DNA of 64,000 nt from Haematococcus lacustris (lineage: Eukaryota; Chlorophyta; Chlorophyceae; Chlamydomonadales; Haematococcaceae), in NCBI GenBank assembly GCA_030144725.1, contig JASKMD010000018.1, forward strand, positions 5,193,552 to 5,257,551, given 5' to 3'. Under the pieces are notes generated by a model. That model was not told the origin of the DNA. It searched no databases and saw only the letters and a program-made list of their open reading frames with translations. The translations under genes and the position numbers were made by a program. This document shows positions 33,566-46,890 of the stretch, piece by piece. Position 1 is the first letter of the stretch; the number at the start of each line of letters is the position of its first letter.

Positions 33566-33951
33566 CAGCTCCAGCTTTGCTGCTTCGCTCACTCGCATCA
33601 CAAAATCCTCTAAATCCGCTTCATTCCAGCTGCTAGTCCACCACCTCGCACGCAGTGTACATCGACATGTCCATGACTATGAAGGTGCGCGCTGCGGGTC
33701 AGGTCTCTGCGGGGCGTCCCACCAGGTGTGCCAATGATACCATGGTACCGCGTGTCCAGTGCGCCACACCCGACAGCATGTAAAGATAGTGGACAAGCGC
33801 CAGCATGTAAAGATAGTGCCTGTACTGCCTATCTCAGGGCTCGCGCCATGGTGTGCAAGGCTCAGAAGGTGGAGTTCGGCCAGGTTGCCGCTGCAATCGC
33901 AGCTTCGACGAAAATTGCCGGGGTGCGTTCTATCAAAGCTCCGGAGCTGAT

Positions 33952-33954
33952 TAC

Positions 33955-33997
<43 letters not shown>

Positions 33998-33998
33998 G
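33952..33998 (+). repeat. (ATT)n microsatellite
   Basis: Fifteen or so ATT units upstream of the AlkB-like gene. A TAG microsatellite lies in one of that gene's introns at 35,693-35,725. Confidence 0.95.
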
Positions 33999-34215
33999 CT
34001 GTTATTAGTATTAACATCATCATTCGAATATAGTACAACCAACTGGCTGCCTCTAATGTGAAGCTGAAGCAAGTTACACACAGATAACCGTGGAACTTGC
34101 ATGCAGGGAGATTGTTTGCTTAGGAGGTGTGTTGAGCTGCGACAGCCCTATTTCTCCATGCAGCAGGTCCTCCATCCATGCAGCAATATCTCTTGCAGCT
34201 CAGACTTTAAAACAT

Positions 34216-37200
34216 ATGCGACACTACCGCAGCATGAAGTGCTCTGAAATGTGCAATGCGGGCAGGCACGGTGCAGCATCGGCTTTACCACTTCGATTGC
34301 GCGCGGCATCCTGCTGCCGCGCTATCTCAGCTCCTTCCGGAACCACCAGTGCACCGCAGGTCCATGTTCAGTCTCGGAGCGGGCTGGCTAGCAAGCTCGA
34401 GGCTCTGCCTTTTGTGATGCCCGCCATGTCGATGCTCGGTGCAGCTGGCATTTCCCACTTCGTGAGTTGTGCAACGCCAGCCCGAGCTAGGGTTGTGGCC
34501 CGCCCAGCAGGTTCCTCCCAACTCACAAGCTGCCCGCTGCCGCTCTTCCCTACTATCAGGCGCAAGTGGTGCAGAACTACCCAGGCAACAGCCTTCCACC
34601 CTGGCTTGCAGCTCTGCTCCTCGGCCCACCCCTAATCATGTTCGTGGCCAATCCTGCTTTGGACAAGCTGCTTGGGCCTGTGGAGCTGCCAGCTCACACT
34701 CAGGTAGCTGCAGCCTGTCTAGGACTATGGCAGGCCAAAGGAAGGGTGGGTCTGGTGTAAGACTGGAGGTATCACACCGACGTGCACCATCAAAATCCCT
34801 CGAGCTGCCTTGTGCTGCGAGCTGCCCGTGCAGGCAGTTGCTGATGGGCCAGCCGGTGCGGTCAACCCCACCAGTTCTTCCCTCTCTGGCTTTGCTGCTC
34901 GTGCTCTGCCCACTGCCTGGGTGGCCGCCTTCTGTACAGCCAGCCTACTCACCGCCTGCAGCTTAGGGCAGCTGGGGGCCTCAGGCCCCGACCCCTTGGC
35001 TCAGGCGCAACTGCTGGGGCTGCTGGTGTTGGGGCTAGGAACAACAGGGGCGGTTGGTACCGCAGCGGCCCATGAGCTCATCCACAGCCGCCACCCTGTG
35101 CACCAGACGGCTGGGGAGCTGATGCTGGCATGGGTTTGGTTTTGGCCTTACTCCAGGTGGGTGAGTGGCGCAGGCAGGGCATGGGTAGGCAGGCAGACAG
35201 TGCAGGCAAGGTAGAATTGAGCTGGGTAGCCACGCAAGTGGGGCCAGTGGGCCTGACCCTAAACCTGTGGGCAGGGTAGCCGAGCCAAAAAGTGTGAACA
35301 AGTGAGGCTGGCAGCACCCCCTCGCACCTGCCCTCTGCTGCCTCCTCACGCCTTTGTCGTGCATTGTGGGCCTGCAGATCCCATCACCACCACCATCTGA
35401 CCGTGGGCACCCCTGACGACCACGCTTCAGCCCCATTGGGTCAAGCCCTGGGACCCTTTTTGTGGCAGTGAGTGGCCTGCCTGCCTTCTCCTCCACCTGC
35501 CCGCCCACCTGCCAACCTGCCCACCTGCCCACCTGCCTTTGTTTAGGTACTTTGTCGGCAATATGACCATTGCATGGGAGATGGAATGCAAAGAGACTGC
35601 ACGCAAGGGCCACCCTGCTTGGTCGCCATACAACAGGTGAACAACCCCTTTGACCTGGGCCTGGGCCTGGTCAGGGTGAGAAATGTAGCAGTAGTAGTAA
35701 TAGTAGTAGTAGTAGTAGTAGTAGCATGTGTAGTACACCCCCTTGCCCCTCACACCTTTGGGCCAGATAGATGGTCTAAATGAGAAGTAGACCAGAGCCA
35801 AAAACCAGCTACTGTACTGCTACACTATCACTGTGTGTTGGATGGATCACGACATCAGAAACACGGGTTCATGTGGTAGCGGATGTCTCACTTGCACAGT
35901 ATTGGTGAGTGTCAGGGAATGCAGAATGCTGGGTGACACACATTTGCGGGGCTTTGAAACTACACTGTGGACGACACCGCTGCATAACAAAGTGAAGAAG
36001 TGAAGATCAAGCTTAGCTGTTGTTCATGATATTGCTCCCGCTTTGACCCTAGCGTTGCGGAGTGTGCATGACTGGATATATCCTTTCTGTGCTCCATGCA
36101 ACAGATTGGTTGCCCAAGCCTGGAGGGGGACCGGCCCCTTCATTTCTTTCCTTTGCATCATCGTGGTTTCAGTCTTAGAACCTCCACGTTGTTGCGGCCA
36201 CCCAGCACCATTTGAGCCACTTCATCGCATGATGGGGCAGGATCTGATGGTCACATCTAGAATAAATGAAAACGTATTGTGAGAGGATGGCAGGATTCCA
36301 CACCGCGTATACAAACATACAAAATGTCAGCATCAAGGCCAAGGTTACAATCTGCAAAGAAGGATGAAGACCAGGGGTTAGGTATACCTCCTCAGCTGAA
36401 ACGGTTACATATTGCATGCTGGTTGTGCATGCAGGTTCTTGTGGGGCATGGCAGCCCAGCTGGGTATCACTGCAGCTGTGACCTGTGAGTCAGGCTGCGT
36501 GCGCTTAGGTTGCTGCAATAGCCATGGCAGGGGCAGGAGTAAAGCAGAGGGAAGGGGTGGGATCAGTCTTGTAGATGTTGGGCTCTGCTGTCGTCCTACA
36601 GTGGGACTGGCTATTGTTCAACTGACAATCCTTTCAAACAATTACACCATCCACTTCAGCATCATTCTTGCATTCATCAAAAGATGAACGCTGTTGACTC
36701 AGCAAAGGCGTCAAGGCTGATGGCACTGAAGCCACCCATGCCTGCTGCTGCTGTCACGCTCAGGTTTGGGCGGGTGGGCAGCCCTGGCAGTTCATTGTGC
36801 GGCTGGTACTGTGGCGCAACTGCAGCTGGGCGTAGTAGACTATGTGCTCCACTACGGCCTGCAACGCCCCCGCAAGGTGGGCAAGCAGCGGAATGGAGCT
36901 GGGTGGAGCTGTGCACAAGCAGCCAGCTGCTTCTGACGCAGCCCCTGCCTTTGCTAGAAATAGGGGCATGGCATGTCCAATGGACCAATGCTATACAACT
37001 CTATTTCTGAGGGAACACCCAATGTCAGGGCTCGCCCTATGAGTGCTACGCTTGACCATGGCGTCACATTCCTGCCACGGTTGACCACCTAACCATGCAA
37101 TGAATGTGTGTGACATGTTTGCTGGCCCTTCCTTAGCAGGCGGATGGGCAACGCTGGTCGCCAGTCAGTCACCACAGCTCCTACAACTCTGGTTATGCTC

Positions 37201-37658
37201 TAGAAAATGCCATGCTCTTCAAGGTGAGAAGTAGCACTTGGCCAAGGTGCATGTTATGTAATGCCCCACCCACGCGAAGGTGTGTGTCCTAATGCGTTGT
37301 GAGGGTGCTAGTAGTGGATTTGGCAGGAATGAGTGTGACACGCATGCTTGCATGCCCCACTGCCCAGGTGTTGATGCACTCTGACCACCACCTCACTGCT
37401 AGCAAGCCCTGGGGATCCTTGGGCCTGTTGGGCCAAGCTTCCCCTGCAGCCCTGGCCTCCAACGAGGTGGAGCAGGGCCAGGTGGAGGTGGAGGAAGGAG
37501 CTGAGCTCAGCCAACCGCTCTTGCTGCCAAAGTGGCCCATGAGCGGTGTGTTGGCGCTTGCCTTGGTGCCACCGCTATGGTTCAATGTGGTGGACCCAGT
37601 GTCCCGCCATGCAAACAGCTTGCACGTCCGGCAGCAAGAGGTGCATCCAGCGAAGTGA
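34216..37658 (+). CDS. AlkB-like membrane di-iron alkane/fatty-acyl hydroxylase
   Basis: Nine exons join in phase: 34,216-34,461, 34,560-34,703, 34,834-35,156, 35,378-35,467, 35,547-35,636, 36,435-36,484, 36,764-36,876, 37,140-37,223 and 37,368-37,658 (TGA). The product is about 476 residues. The three histidine clusters of the AlkB/desaturase di-iron centre are present: HELIHSRHPV, SHHHHHLTVGTPDDHASA, and SHHSSYNS...MHSDHH split over the last two exons. VDYVLHYGLQRPRK matches the HYGL-x-R block of alkane hydroxylases. Hydrophobic segments such as LPTAWVAAFCTASLL, LLGLLVLGLGTTGAVG and SGVLALALVPPLWF suit a polytopic membrane protein. The N-terminus is Arg/Ser/Ala-rich and could be a plastid transit peptide. 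Bacterial AlkB oxidises the terminal carbon of alkanes with rubredoxin; here the substrate and electron donor are unknown. The start could also be the ATG at 34,234. Confidence 0.85.
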
Positions 37659-40225
37659 ATTGCCGACCGAAGGATGACAGATGTATAAATGGGACGGATG
37701 GATGGATGCGATGTAGTAGAAGAAACGCCTCCTACATGGCCACCATCGTGAGAGTGCACTCATCACTGAGTTGTTGCCGCCTGCACTAAAAAGAATGAGC
37801 CAGCTACTAGGTAAGGTATGAGGCTTTCCTCGGAAACCGAGTCAGCTCAGCAGAGTCCGCAGACATCAAGATTGTAACAACAAATGCGCCACCGTGTCAC
37901 ATTACATGAGACACTCATCACTGATGTGTGTGTGGTGTATGAGGGTGGAGGCATCGAGTTAGCGACATATTCGTCGGAAAGTTTCGGACCTCTTCCGAAC
38001 CACTGATTCGCGACTGATCAGGACTTCTAATTGTGCACTGAATGTGAGGTTCGGGGTCGCTCTGAAAACCGCAATTTGGCATTGGAAATGACAGGTTGCC
38101 CGACCTCTAAACATGGTCTGATTCACAGGTAGTTCAGAGGGGTCTGAATTAGTGCTGAATGTAAGCCTGGAAAGCTATGTTTCTGTGTGGAATCATAGCT
38201 GATTGATAGGGCTCTAAATCCCCTCTAAAAAGCGGTGTATTAGAGGTAATCCAGCTGTAGTTTAGTGGTATATCAGAGATGAAACAGCTGTGCGTGTGTG
38301 TTGTTTTAGAGGTGATTTAGTTAGTGATTTGGTGGCGTATTGGAGGTGACTCAGCTGTCAATCTGTGGTGGATCAGAGGTGACTCAGATGTGAATCGTTA
38401 CTGGTTACTTGCACAAGGAAACTGCAAAGTACAACGCAACGCAACACCTCGCAAAGGCACTACAGTACATACGTCACCACGCTCAAACACCTTGCAAAAC
38501 TCCGCAAAGGTACTGCAAAGTACATATTTCCACGCACAAACAACTCGCAATACAACTCACTACACCAATACAAAGTGTAGGTATTGACCTACCTCGCACA
38601 CCACTATAAAAGACATGTATCGGTGTTAATCCCTCACTACCTCCACACAAGGTGACAAGGTGACTACATCGCAACAAGGTGACAACACAACACAACAGTA
38701 ACACAACAACAACACAATGGGGCTTGGCTTGGCTGGGCCGGGCAAGGAGAGCGTGGTTGTATGGCTGCAGTCCCCTGGCTGCACCTCCCCACTATACCTC
38801 CCCACTATGGCTGCAGTTTTATTCATGCCTTGCTGCCCCTGCCCCATAACACCAAACTCATGCCTGCTAGCACCACACTGGTTGCTGCTCAATGCTGCAC
38901 CTCTTTGCCTCGCGTCTTGGCTGCTCCCCTTGGCCCCTTGGCTGGCTCCCGGGTATGGGAGGAAAAGGTGGGGTAGGCAGTCTCAGGTTGGAGTCTCAAC
39001 CAGCTTGTCATGGTAGGTGAAGGGTTGCCTCTCATCGCTGATGTCAGCTGGCTGTTGTTGGGTGTTGGAAGGTTAGACCTGCAATGAACAGGGGGTGTGG
39101 CAACGGTTTGGCTGGGTAATGGGTGCAACATACTGGTAGTGGGCTAGCCACTCACCACTTGCTGCATTCTACTCCATGCTGTATAATATTGACTGGCTCC
39201 TTGTTGACTCTTACCTTAGCGGAATGGGAAGTGGGACAGAGGCTGAGATAGGGAGGGTAGGGGGGAGGGTTAACTTGAAAAGAAGGGAAAGGGAGAGAAA
39301 GGGGGGAAGGGAGGGAAGGGGGGGACAGAGGGGAAGGGAGGGAAGTGGGGATGAGGGTGCTTGCTGGTTCATTGCTGGCTCCTTGTTGGATGCTGCTCTA
39401 CTCCGTTGCCGCCATGCTTGCCATCACTGGGCCATGCTACACTGTCATGTTCCAGCTGTCTCCAACTGCAAGCAATCATCAGTCAGCTAAGGCTCAGCAA
39501 GCAGACGAACAAGGGCATGCATGACCACAACTGCGCAGGCTGGGCTGACACTACAGCAGCATGTATGCTCACCTGAAGTCCTGGCTGCTTGCGTCCTCTT
39601 GCCCCACCTTGGCTGCGCCTCCTCTCTTGGCAGCTGCTGATTGGTGTACTTAGTACTTTTACGTTTTTTGGTATTAAGTAAAACATTCTGCACCCAGCTT
39701 CGTCTCCTTCATGGCTTCCGATTGCCTCTCCAAGCTCCTCCACTCCTCCTCGTCGCACAGGCTACAGGCTATACCTCCTGGTTATGCCTTCTAGCTGCAG
39801 CATTCCTTTGGCTGCATTGCTGCATCGCTGCGTCGCTGCACCTCCTGTCATTTTCTGTCCCTGCCTCTTGATCCTATCGCATCTTGCTGTGGCTGTTGCA
39901 TCGTTGCTGTGGCTAGTCGCGAACGCAATGGTTGCTGGCTAGCGATGGCTGGCTGGCTCGCAGCTGGCGATATGCTCCTGGCTGCTCCCGACTGCTACGT
40001 ACAACAAACCTGTATGGCGCGCATTCCTTCGCAAAACCTTCATTGGATGCACACGCAGTGTAGCGGGGCTCGAGGGGACCCTCCAGGCCACCCTCCAGGG
40101 CACCCTCCAGGGCTTGGTGTACTGCTTCTCGCTGCTCCTGGCTGCTCCTGGCTGCCCCCGGCTGTTTATGTGTAACATACTTGTATGAAGGTGCACGCTA
40201 CGACATTCTTCGTGATTCCTTTGGT

Positions 40226-41592
40226 GGTCTTTCCAATGCGGGGTAACGGGGTAGAGGGGAACGGGGGAATGCACTTTTTTCCAATGCGGGGGAATGGGGG
40301 GAAATGGAGGTTGGGTTCGGTTATATTGCGAGTTGTGGCGAGTAGCCGCGAGCTTAACGAGAGCTTCATCCCTTTGCACGACCACGACATCCACCTTTGT
40401 CCATCCAAATGTTCGCTTTTGGTGATCGTCGTCGGCGCGAGGCTGAGGATGAGCTAATGATTGCCGTAGTGATACGCCTTATTGGTGATCCGAAACCGGA
40501 CCCAAAGTCGGCACACATTCGGTGACAGCTCCTGGCTCAAACATTGAAGTGATGCGTGTTTGGTGACCCTCTGTCTTTCACCTAGCAATAGCACATTGTC
40601 CACACATGCATTTGTTCACTACACGCAGCCGCCTTCGAGCACTGAAGCGTGTGGTTGCTTCCATCACAACCTCATCAACCTTACCATCACTCTCGCCCTC
40701 TCCTGCCCCTACACCTGCCCTTGCCCCTGCCCTTGCCCCTGCCCTCCCCACGCCCTGTGCACCTCTCGCCCTCCTTAGCCTGCAATCTTTCTAGGTGTAT
40801 GGCGGCCTACATGCTAGCCTCCACAGTTGTCGAGCTGGTGGTGGTGGTGGTGGTGGTGGCAGCAAGAGGGGTGATGGTGTCTTGGCTACAGCTGCTGGAA
40901 GGTGGTGGTAGGGCAGCTGCCCCTAGTGGTGGTGATGGTGGTTGATAGCTACTCTGGGTCATGCTCCAGGGCACATGCAGCAGGGCTGGCACCTGGTCTA
41001 GGCTGGTGCAAGGCAAGGGCACATGCATTAGGGCTGGCACCTGGTCAAGAGGGCTGGGCTGGGCTGGGCTGGGCTGGGCTGGGCTGGGCTGGGCTGGGCT
41101 GGGCTGGGCTGGGCTGGGCTGGGCTGGGCTGGGCTGGGCTGGGCTGGGCTGGGCTGGGCTGGGCTGGGCTGGGCTGGGCTGTTACATCGGTTTTGCAAGC
41201 CATGTGAATCGTTTCACCGCGGAGACCTGACTCCTGGGCGGTGGTCGGTCGCTACAATAGTCCTGGTCACGCTCTATGCGTGAGCCTCCTGGCTGCGTGC
41301 CATCTGGCTGCGAGCCATCGGGCATCGAAGTCTTCGAAGTACCCCCTCATTTTTCCCCCGAGCACTTTTTTTGCTACCGCGGGGTTCGGCTGGGGTAGCA
41401 AAAAGCGAGGAGGGGAGGGCGGTTAGGGACTAACCACCGCCATTCCCCTGGGGGAATTTCCAACGGCGCAAACGGACTCGCAGGGGAACGGCAGTTGGAC
41501 GGCAGTTAGAGGGGGAATAAAAATTCCCCCGCTGCGCTTTTCCCCTCATTCCCCCGTTACCCTCCGAAAAATTCCCCCGCATTGGAAAGACC
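40226..41592. mobile_element. Inverted-repeat element, 1.37 kb
   Basis: GGTCTTTCCAATGCGGGG at 40,226 is matched inverted at 41,592, with further GGGTAACGGGG and GGGGGAAT similarity inside each end. It contains the GGGCT array at 41,051-41,180. It ends only 37 bases before the next element. No clear target duplication was seen. A plus-strand GTGGTGGTGG tract lies near 40,840. Confidence 0.55.
41051..41180 (+). repeat. (GGGCT)n pentanucleotide array, 26 units
   Basis: A pure GGGCT array, the reverse complement of the AGCCC arrays at 30.2 and 32.5 kb, inside the inverted-repeat element at 40,226-41,592. Confidence 0.95.
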
Positions 41593-43526
41593 CCGAAGCT
41601 TCATGCAAGCATCATTTTCATGCATCTAAGGCCCCTATTCCAATGTCGAGGCGAGGCGAGGCGAGGTGCATGGGGTGCTTTTTCGAGGCGAGGCGGCGAG
41701 GCGAGGCGGCGAGGTCTCCATGTCCCTCTAACCGCCCCCAACCGCCCTACCTCGCCTCGCGCGATTCCAATGGCGAGGCGAGGTCGAGATGCCCATGCCA
41801 CCAGATTTGCGTGCATGGGGCCTCGCCGCCTCGCCAAGCCAGCCTCGCCCCCAGAAATGGCAGCTTGGCGAGTATGGGGGTGGCGAGTGGCTGCGCGATG
41901 CTCAGCTAGCAAAACAGCAGCTAGTAGACAAACAGGAAATCCTGGCCAGGATAGAGGACTGATAACTGCAATAGAAGAGGGCGGAAAGACAGCGACTGAG
42001 AGGAGATTGGCAACAATCCTGAGGAGACAACGGCAGATGTCCCTCATCCGCAGTTTCAAGCCTTCCCAGCCTTCCGCTTGTGCATCTGCGTGCTTGCACC
42101 TGCTGTGCTTTGCTTGGCCCGCTTTGACTGCTTTGCCCGCAGAGGCGTGTACTTGCATTGTCCCGCTGACGTTCCGCAGCCAAAACGAGTTCCGCAGCCA
42201 AAACATAACCTGCTCCAAGCAGAAGAGCACCACAACCTGCAATAGGCAGAGATCATAGCCTTGCAGAGCACCAGCCTACACCGCTTTGCAACCTTGTAAA
42301 AATGCAGCCAACCCTACACATACAACCTGCTCCTAGCAGAGTCCCAACATAGCCTGCCCAACGCAGAGCATCATCATCAACACACGTCCAACACCTTGCT
42401 GACAATTATCAACACACGTCCAACACCTTGCTAATGCCCAAATACTTCAGCCTAGCAGAGGTGCACAAACACAACCACATTTTGCCAACGACGGCAGCGG
42501 CAACAGCAGCGTGACTATGGCCCTATTCGCGACTTTTTTGGTATTCTATTTTCTGTTTTCTCCCCAACCGCTGCACTTTTTGGCCGCCCCGCCGACTGGC
42601 TGCACCGATGCGAGTGTTAACCATACACGGTTCTCCTGTGTACCAGCTTCTGCCCGGGGAGTGTCTCAACGTTGCAAATACACGCTGTTAGAAGCCGTCA
42701 CTCGCGCCGTCAACCGCCCAACCGCGGAGAAAGTTCAAACTTTATTCAGGCCCCTAGAAAACGACCCGAGGCCCTGTTCGCACTCGATTCGTTTTTCTAT
42801 ATTCGATGTCGTTGACGGTTAATTGGTTAACTGCCGCGCTTTAGTTGGCTAGCTTCGTCCGCGGGGGCTGCTGCGTCTGAGTCCGCGGGGCCTGCAACAT
42901 CTGCAGCAACTGGGCCTGTTGTAGCTGCATCCGAGCCTGCGAGGCCTTTAACATCTGCAGAAACTGGGCCTGCTGTAGCTGCGTCCGAGCATGAGGGCCT
43001 GTTGCGTCTTTGTCTGTGCTTGGGCCTATAAGAAGAGACACAGGTATGCCTACATCTGTGCCAGAGTTGGCGGGTTGGGCTGAGATTGATGCATTTGTCG
43101 CAACAGACTTCCCGCTCGGCTACCCTGCTCCCCGCTCGGCTAGATGGCGGGACAGAAGGCACGGTGACTCCTGACGCCTGCTCGGCTCCCTGCTTGAAAG
43201 ATGCCTTCACCAGAATCAACTGACCCGTCATTCTTCATCATTCTAGCCCCGATTCAAACGCGGCGAAAAGCAATCAATCCTCTCGGTAAAATGTCCACCG
43301 AACTTGTGGACATTTTGTCCACCAGTTAGGTGGACATTTGAAACACGCACCAAACAGCTAACGCTGCATCAACCCTGCAATGTCTTAGTACCTGTGTGCC
43401 AACCGTAGGTCGTACACTGCGATCGACGCAGCCACCCAAACATGTGACCGCTCACTCCCTGCCAGGCCCGGCTTGGGCCCTGTGCGATATCTCGACTTGG
43501 GCCCCTGTTGTTGTTGATGTGTAGTA

Positions 43527-46500
43527 ATGGGGAGATTGAACGTGAAGTCAAACGCACCAGGCCCGTCTCCAAAGCGAGAAAAACAAACGCGAAGGAAGCG
43601 AATAGGCCAGCTTGCTCCAGTGCGGAGAGCTTTAAACAATGGCAGTAACGACTCAGCGGACGACACATGCGGTTACGAGTTTGAGCCAGCACCTCAGCCA
43701 GCTAGCTCATGTCCTAGCTGGAAGCACAGACAGGAAACAGCTGCCAAAGCGTGGATAGCTCGTGCTCTTCATGACAAGCAAGCCATTATCGACAATGCCC
43801 CAGCGGCTGCAGCAGCGGCAGCCGAGGAATGCGAGTTGCTTCGTCAGCTCATGCAAGCCCGTCTTGACGCAGCCATCCTTAGCTGTTGCTCTAGAGCACA
43901 GCTAGAGGAGCTCCCTGCTACTGTGGTAGAGCGTGTCGGCATGGCACACCGCTTCCAGCTAACCGTGCGTCACTGCACCTGCAGCTCATGCAAGCAGTCT
44001 GTGTCAGCCTCCCCTTTGCAACATGGATGTTGGGGCAATTCCCCTGTCCAGCCCAGCATGTGGTTTGACCAGACCTTGCTACAGGTCTATGTACGAGCCT
44101 CTGTAAAAGGATTATCAATGGACGGTAAGTGTTGGGTGCCAACACGTCGTCATTATCATCATCATCACCACATCTCATGCACCAATCATTAGGAAGCAAC
44201 TACCTGCTAGCAACTACTAGCAACTGCCTTCTTGCAGAGTTTCTGGAGATCTTGAATGTAAGCCATCATCCATTTCAGCTGTATCCAGAGCGGCGCCCTA
44301 TCAGACCTGATATCTTCAGCTCAGCCTACTTCTCCTACCTGGCAGTGACACACCGGGCTACCACCCTAGAAGGGCTGGGGTGTGAGGGGGTGCCTGGTGG
44401 CCCTCTGGCTGATTGCCCCATCTGCGTCGCCACACCAGGTAGGTGGGCATGATCAGGGTTGCATTCCATATCCATGCTAGGTCAGGTTGAACATGCTTGT
44501 GCCTTGCATGTTGTTGCATCAGGTGTCGTTGACAATTACCCTGTTGCCATCTGCACCGATGCCATGACCAAGCTGAACCACCATGCGGGGTGTGGCAAGG
44601 CCAGCCGGGACATTCCTCCCCGACTCAACAGCGACATTGATGCACGGCAGCAGGAGGAAGGGTTTGACTGGGAAGTGGAGCGGAGGTTCAAGGAGGAACA
44701 GCTCAACCTGCAGTACAGCATGGCTGGCGCTGGTGCAGATGATGTCCACACTTGCGCATCATCATTGTCATGCTCACGGCCGACCGCTAGCTGTGCCAAG
44801 CGCAGCTGTGACATCACGGGGTTGTGCGGTTTTGTGTGCTGCCATGGAGTGCCCGCGCTTGGCCTCTTCTGCAACATGCGGACGCCTGAGCAGTTCACCT
44901 ACTACCTGCTTGGACTGGAGCGACTGCTGCTGCGTGCACACAACGTTGTGCACATCTACGTGGACATCGCATGTCGCTTGAAGATCACCTGGGATCGCTA
45001 TGTGTGTGTCCATGGACTGGATCCCTCATGGTCTAGCGTGAAGATGATGGTGCCCATGATGCACGCCGCCTCCCATGACAGAGCTTGCCAGCTGGCCAAC
45101 AATGCGCGCTTTTTGAAGGGCACCGCCTTCCGAGTGGGCGAGCAAACTGAGCAAGCCTGGAGCAGGCTGAAGGTATGGAATGTTCTGATGCATGCTGTGA
45201 GAGAGGATGTGTCCTTGCTCGAGCGATTGTTGGTGTGCCTTGGCTTCACCTGGTGTGCAGCCCTTGGGCAAAACAACCCGGTACATGACCTTGGGCCACC
45301 GCAGTGATGTCATCCAGAGCGCATTATCCGCCATCGCCTTGGAGAAGCAGAGCAAGATGGTGGAGCTCTTGGATGGGTGCCACACTAACATGGTCACAAA
45401 GCAAGGTAAGCACATCATTCTGCTTGGCACCCAGCAATGTGCCTCCTAATGGATGTGGTTGTTGTTGCAGAGGAGGTGGCCAAGAAGTTGAGCAAGCTAA
45501 GGGAGCAAGCATTGGCTGAAGGTGTGACGAGCGGTGAAGAAGCTTCTATCAAGTACCAGTCTCAACACCTGCTAGTTGGCGCCAAGGCCTCCAGGGTGCC
45601 ACATGCATGGCCAGTGAGTGGAAGAAGCTACTAGTGTTGCTTGCGCTTGCACGATAGCTTGCGCATTGTCCTTGTGCATTGTGCAGGCTGAGTATGTGGA
45701 GTTGAAGCTAGTGGCATCAGCCATACGTTCAGAGACTGGTGTGACGTCCCTTGACCTGTGCCATGACCGTCTACCCCCGTTGCTGCCGGACATGGCTAAG
45801 CTGCTCACAAGGGGGAGGACGCTGCCTCAGCTGACCGGCATTGAGACCAAGCTCCTTGACCTTGAGTTGGAGCACGGCGTGCACAACACAACTGGGTCTT
45901 GGCTCTGCCCATCCCTGCCAGGCGTCTCTGTCCACGCACATGGCCTTCAATCGCTGAAGACGGCCAAGATTTCAGGGTGAGCAGCTAGTCAAGCGCACGC
46001 CATGCAACACATGTCATGCATGTTACACAGTGTATATGTTGTGGTGTGCGCTTTGCAGCCTGCGGGACCAAGTGTGGCATTTAGCCATGATTGTGGCACA
46101 GCTCGAGACAAAGAAGGACAACTGGGGCATAGCGGAGAAGGACACCCGCGCCCTAGCCAAGCAGGCCAAGGCAAAGATGAGGCTGGCCCGCCAAGCGCTG
46201 GATGACCTTGCCCTTTGGGAGGTGTTAGGCACCAACCAAGTGCTTGACCAGGTCCAAGTCAGCCACAGCCAGCTCCGTGACATGGTTCAAGGGGGTCCAG
46301 CGCCTTGGGAGGAGGAGTGCCAGTCCACCCCACTCGGCAAAGAGCTCTTCTTTGGTCGGCAGTTTCTTCACTTGCTGAGCGATAGTGAGCGGTGCCTCGA
46401 GCAGCTAGCTGTCCTCCATCTCGAGCGTGCACGGTTGCACGCATGGCTGGAGCACATGTGCGGTGTGTGTCAGGCTGCATGCACAAAGCTAGAGGTGCAG

Positions 46501-46596
46501 CCCAGTATTGCCATGGCAGGGAAGCTCTTCTACTTGCAGCAGCATTTGGCTCATTTCAAGGCTCAGATATTGCAGCTGCATGGTCTGCTGTGGTAA
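43527..46596 (+). CDS. KDZ (Kyakuja-Dileera-Zisupton) transposase
   Basis: Seven exons in phase (43,527-44,124, 44,238-44,438, 44,523-45,172, 45,261-45,405, 45,471-45,613, 45,687-45,976, 46,059-46,596) give 854 residues and no interruption. The protein starts with a basic, NLS-like stretch (PKREKQTRRKR). A CxC-type cysteine cluster of the kind associated with KDZ transposases follows (HCTCSSCKQSV). The RNase H-like catalytic domain has the expected DDE residues: D in VAICTDAMTKLNHH, D in HIYVDIACRLK, and E in RVGEQTEQAWSRLK. DITGLCGFVCCHGVP and FCNMRTPEQFTYYLLGL are family blocks. The C-terminal half is helical, with two cysteines in HMCGVCQ. It should cut and paste the element whose repeats surround it. 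The start ATG lies 58 bp inside the left repeat. Confidence 0.92.
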
Positions 46597-46890
46597 CTCC
46601 ATGAGAATATGGGCATGCGAATATGGGCATTTCAACTCCATGCGAATATGGGCATTTCAAGGCATAGATCTGGCATGGTTTGTTGTGGTCTTGGTGACTC
46701 CATGCAAATAAAGGCATGCAATTTGCGGTTGTTCAACCATGCCATTGCTTGTGTAGCCGCATATGGACACCACATTGGTTGTGTAAGACAATTCTCCCGG
46801 TGATGGGCAATTGCAACTCAAAAATCAAGGTCTACAATAGGCATAGCGTACTTGGCCGTGCTAGTTGCAACGTTAATGTAATACTGCTTG

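Noticed and set aside
36600..36687. Additional AlkB exon giving LAIVQLTILSNNYTIHF
   Set aside because: It ends in a stop codon, and the exons at 36,435-36,484 and 36,764-36,876 join in phase without it.
41620..42258. Plus-strand frame of 212 codons in the element at 41.6 kb
   Set aside because: It starts in the terminal repeat, has no recognised domain, and its composition changes sharply part-way, so coding cannot be supported.
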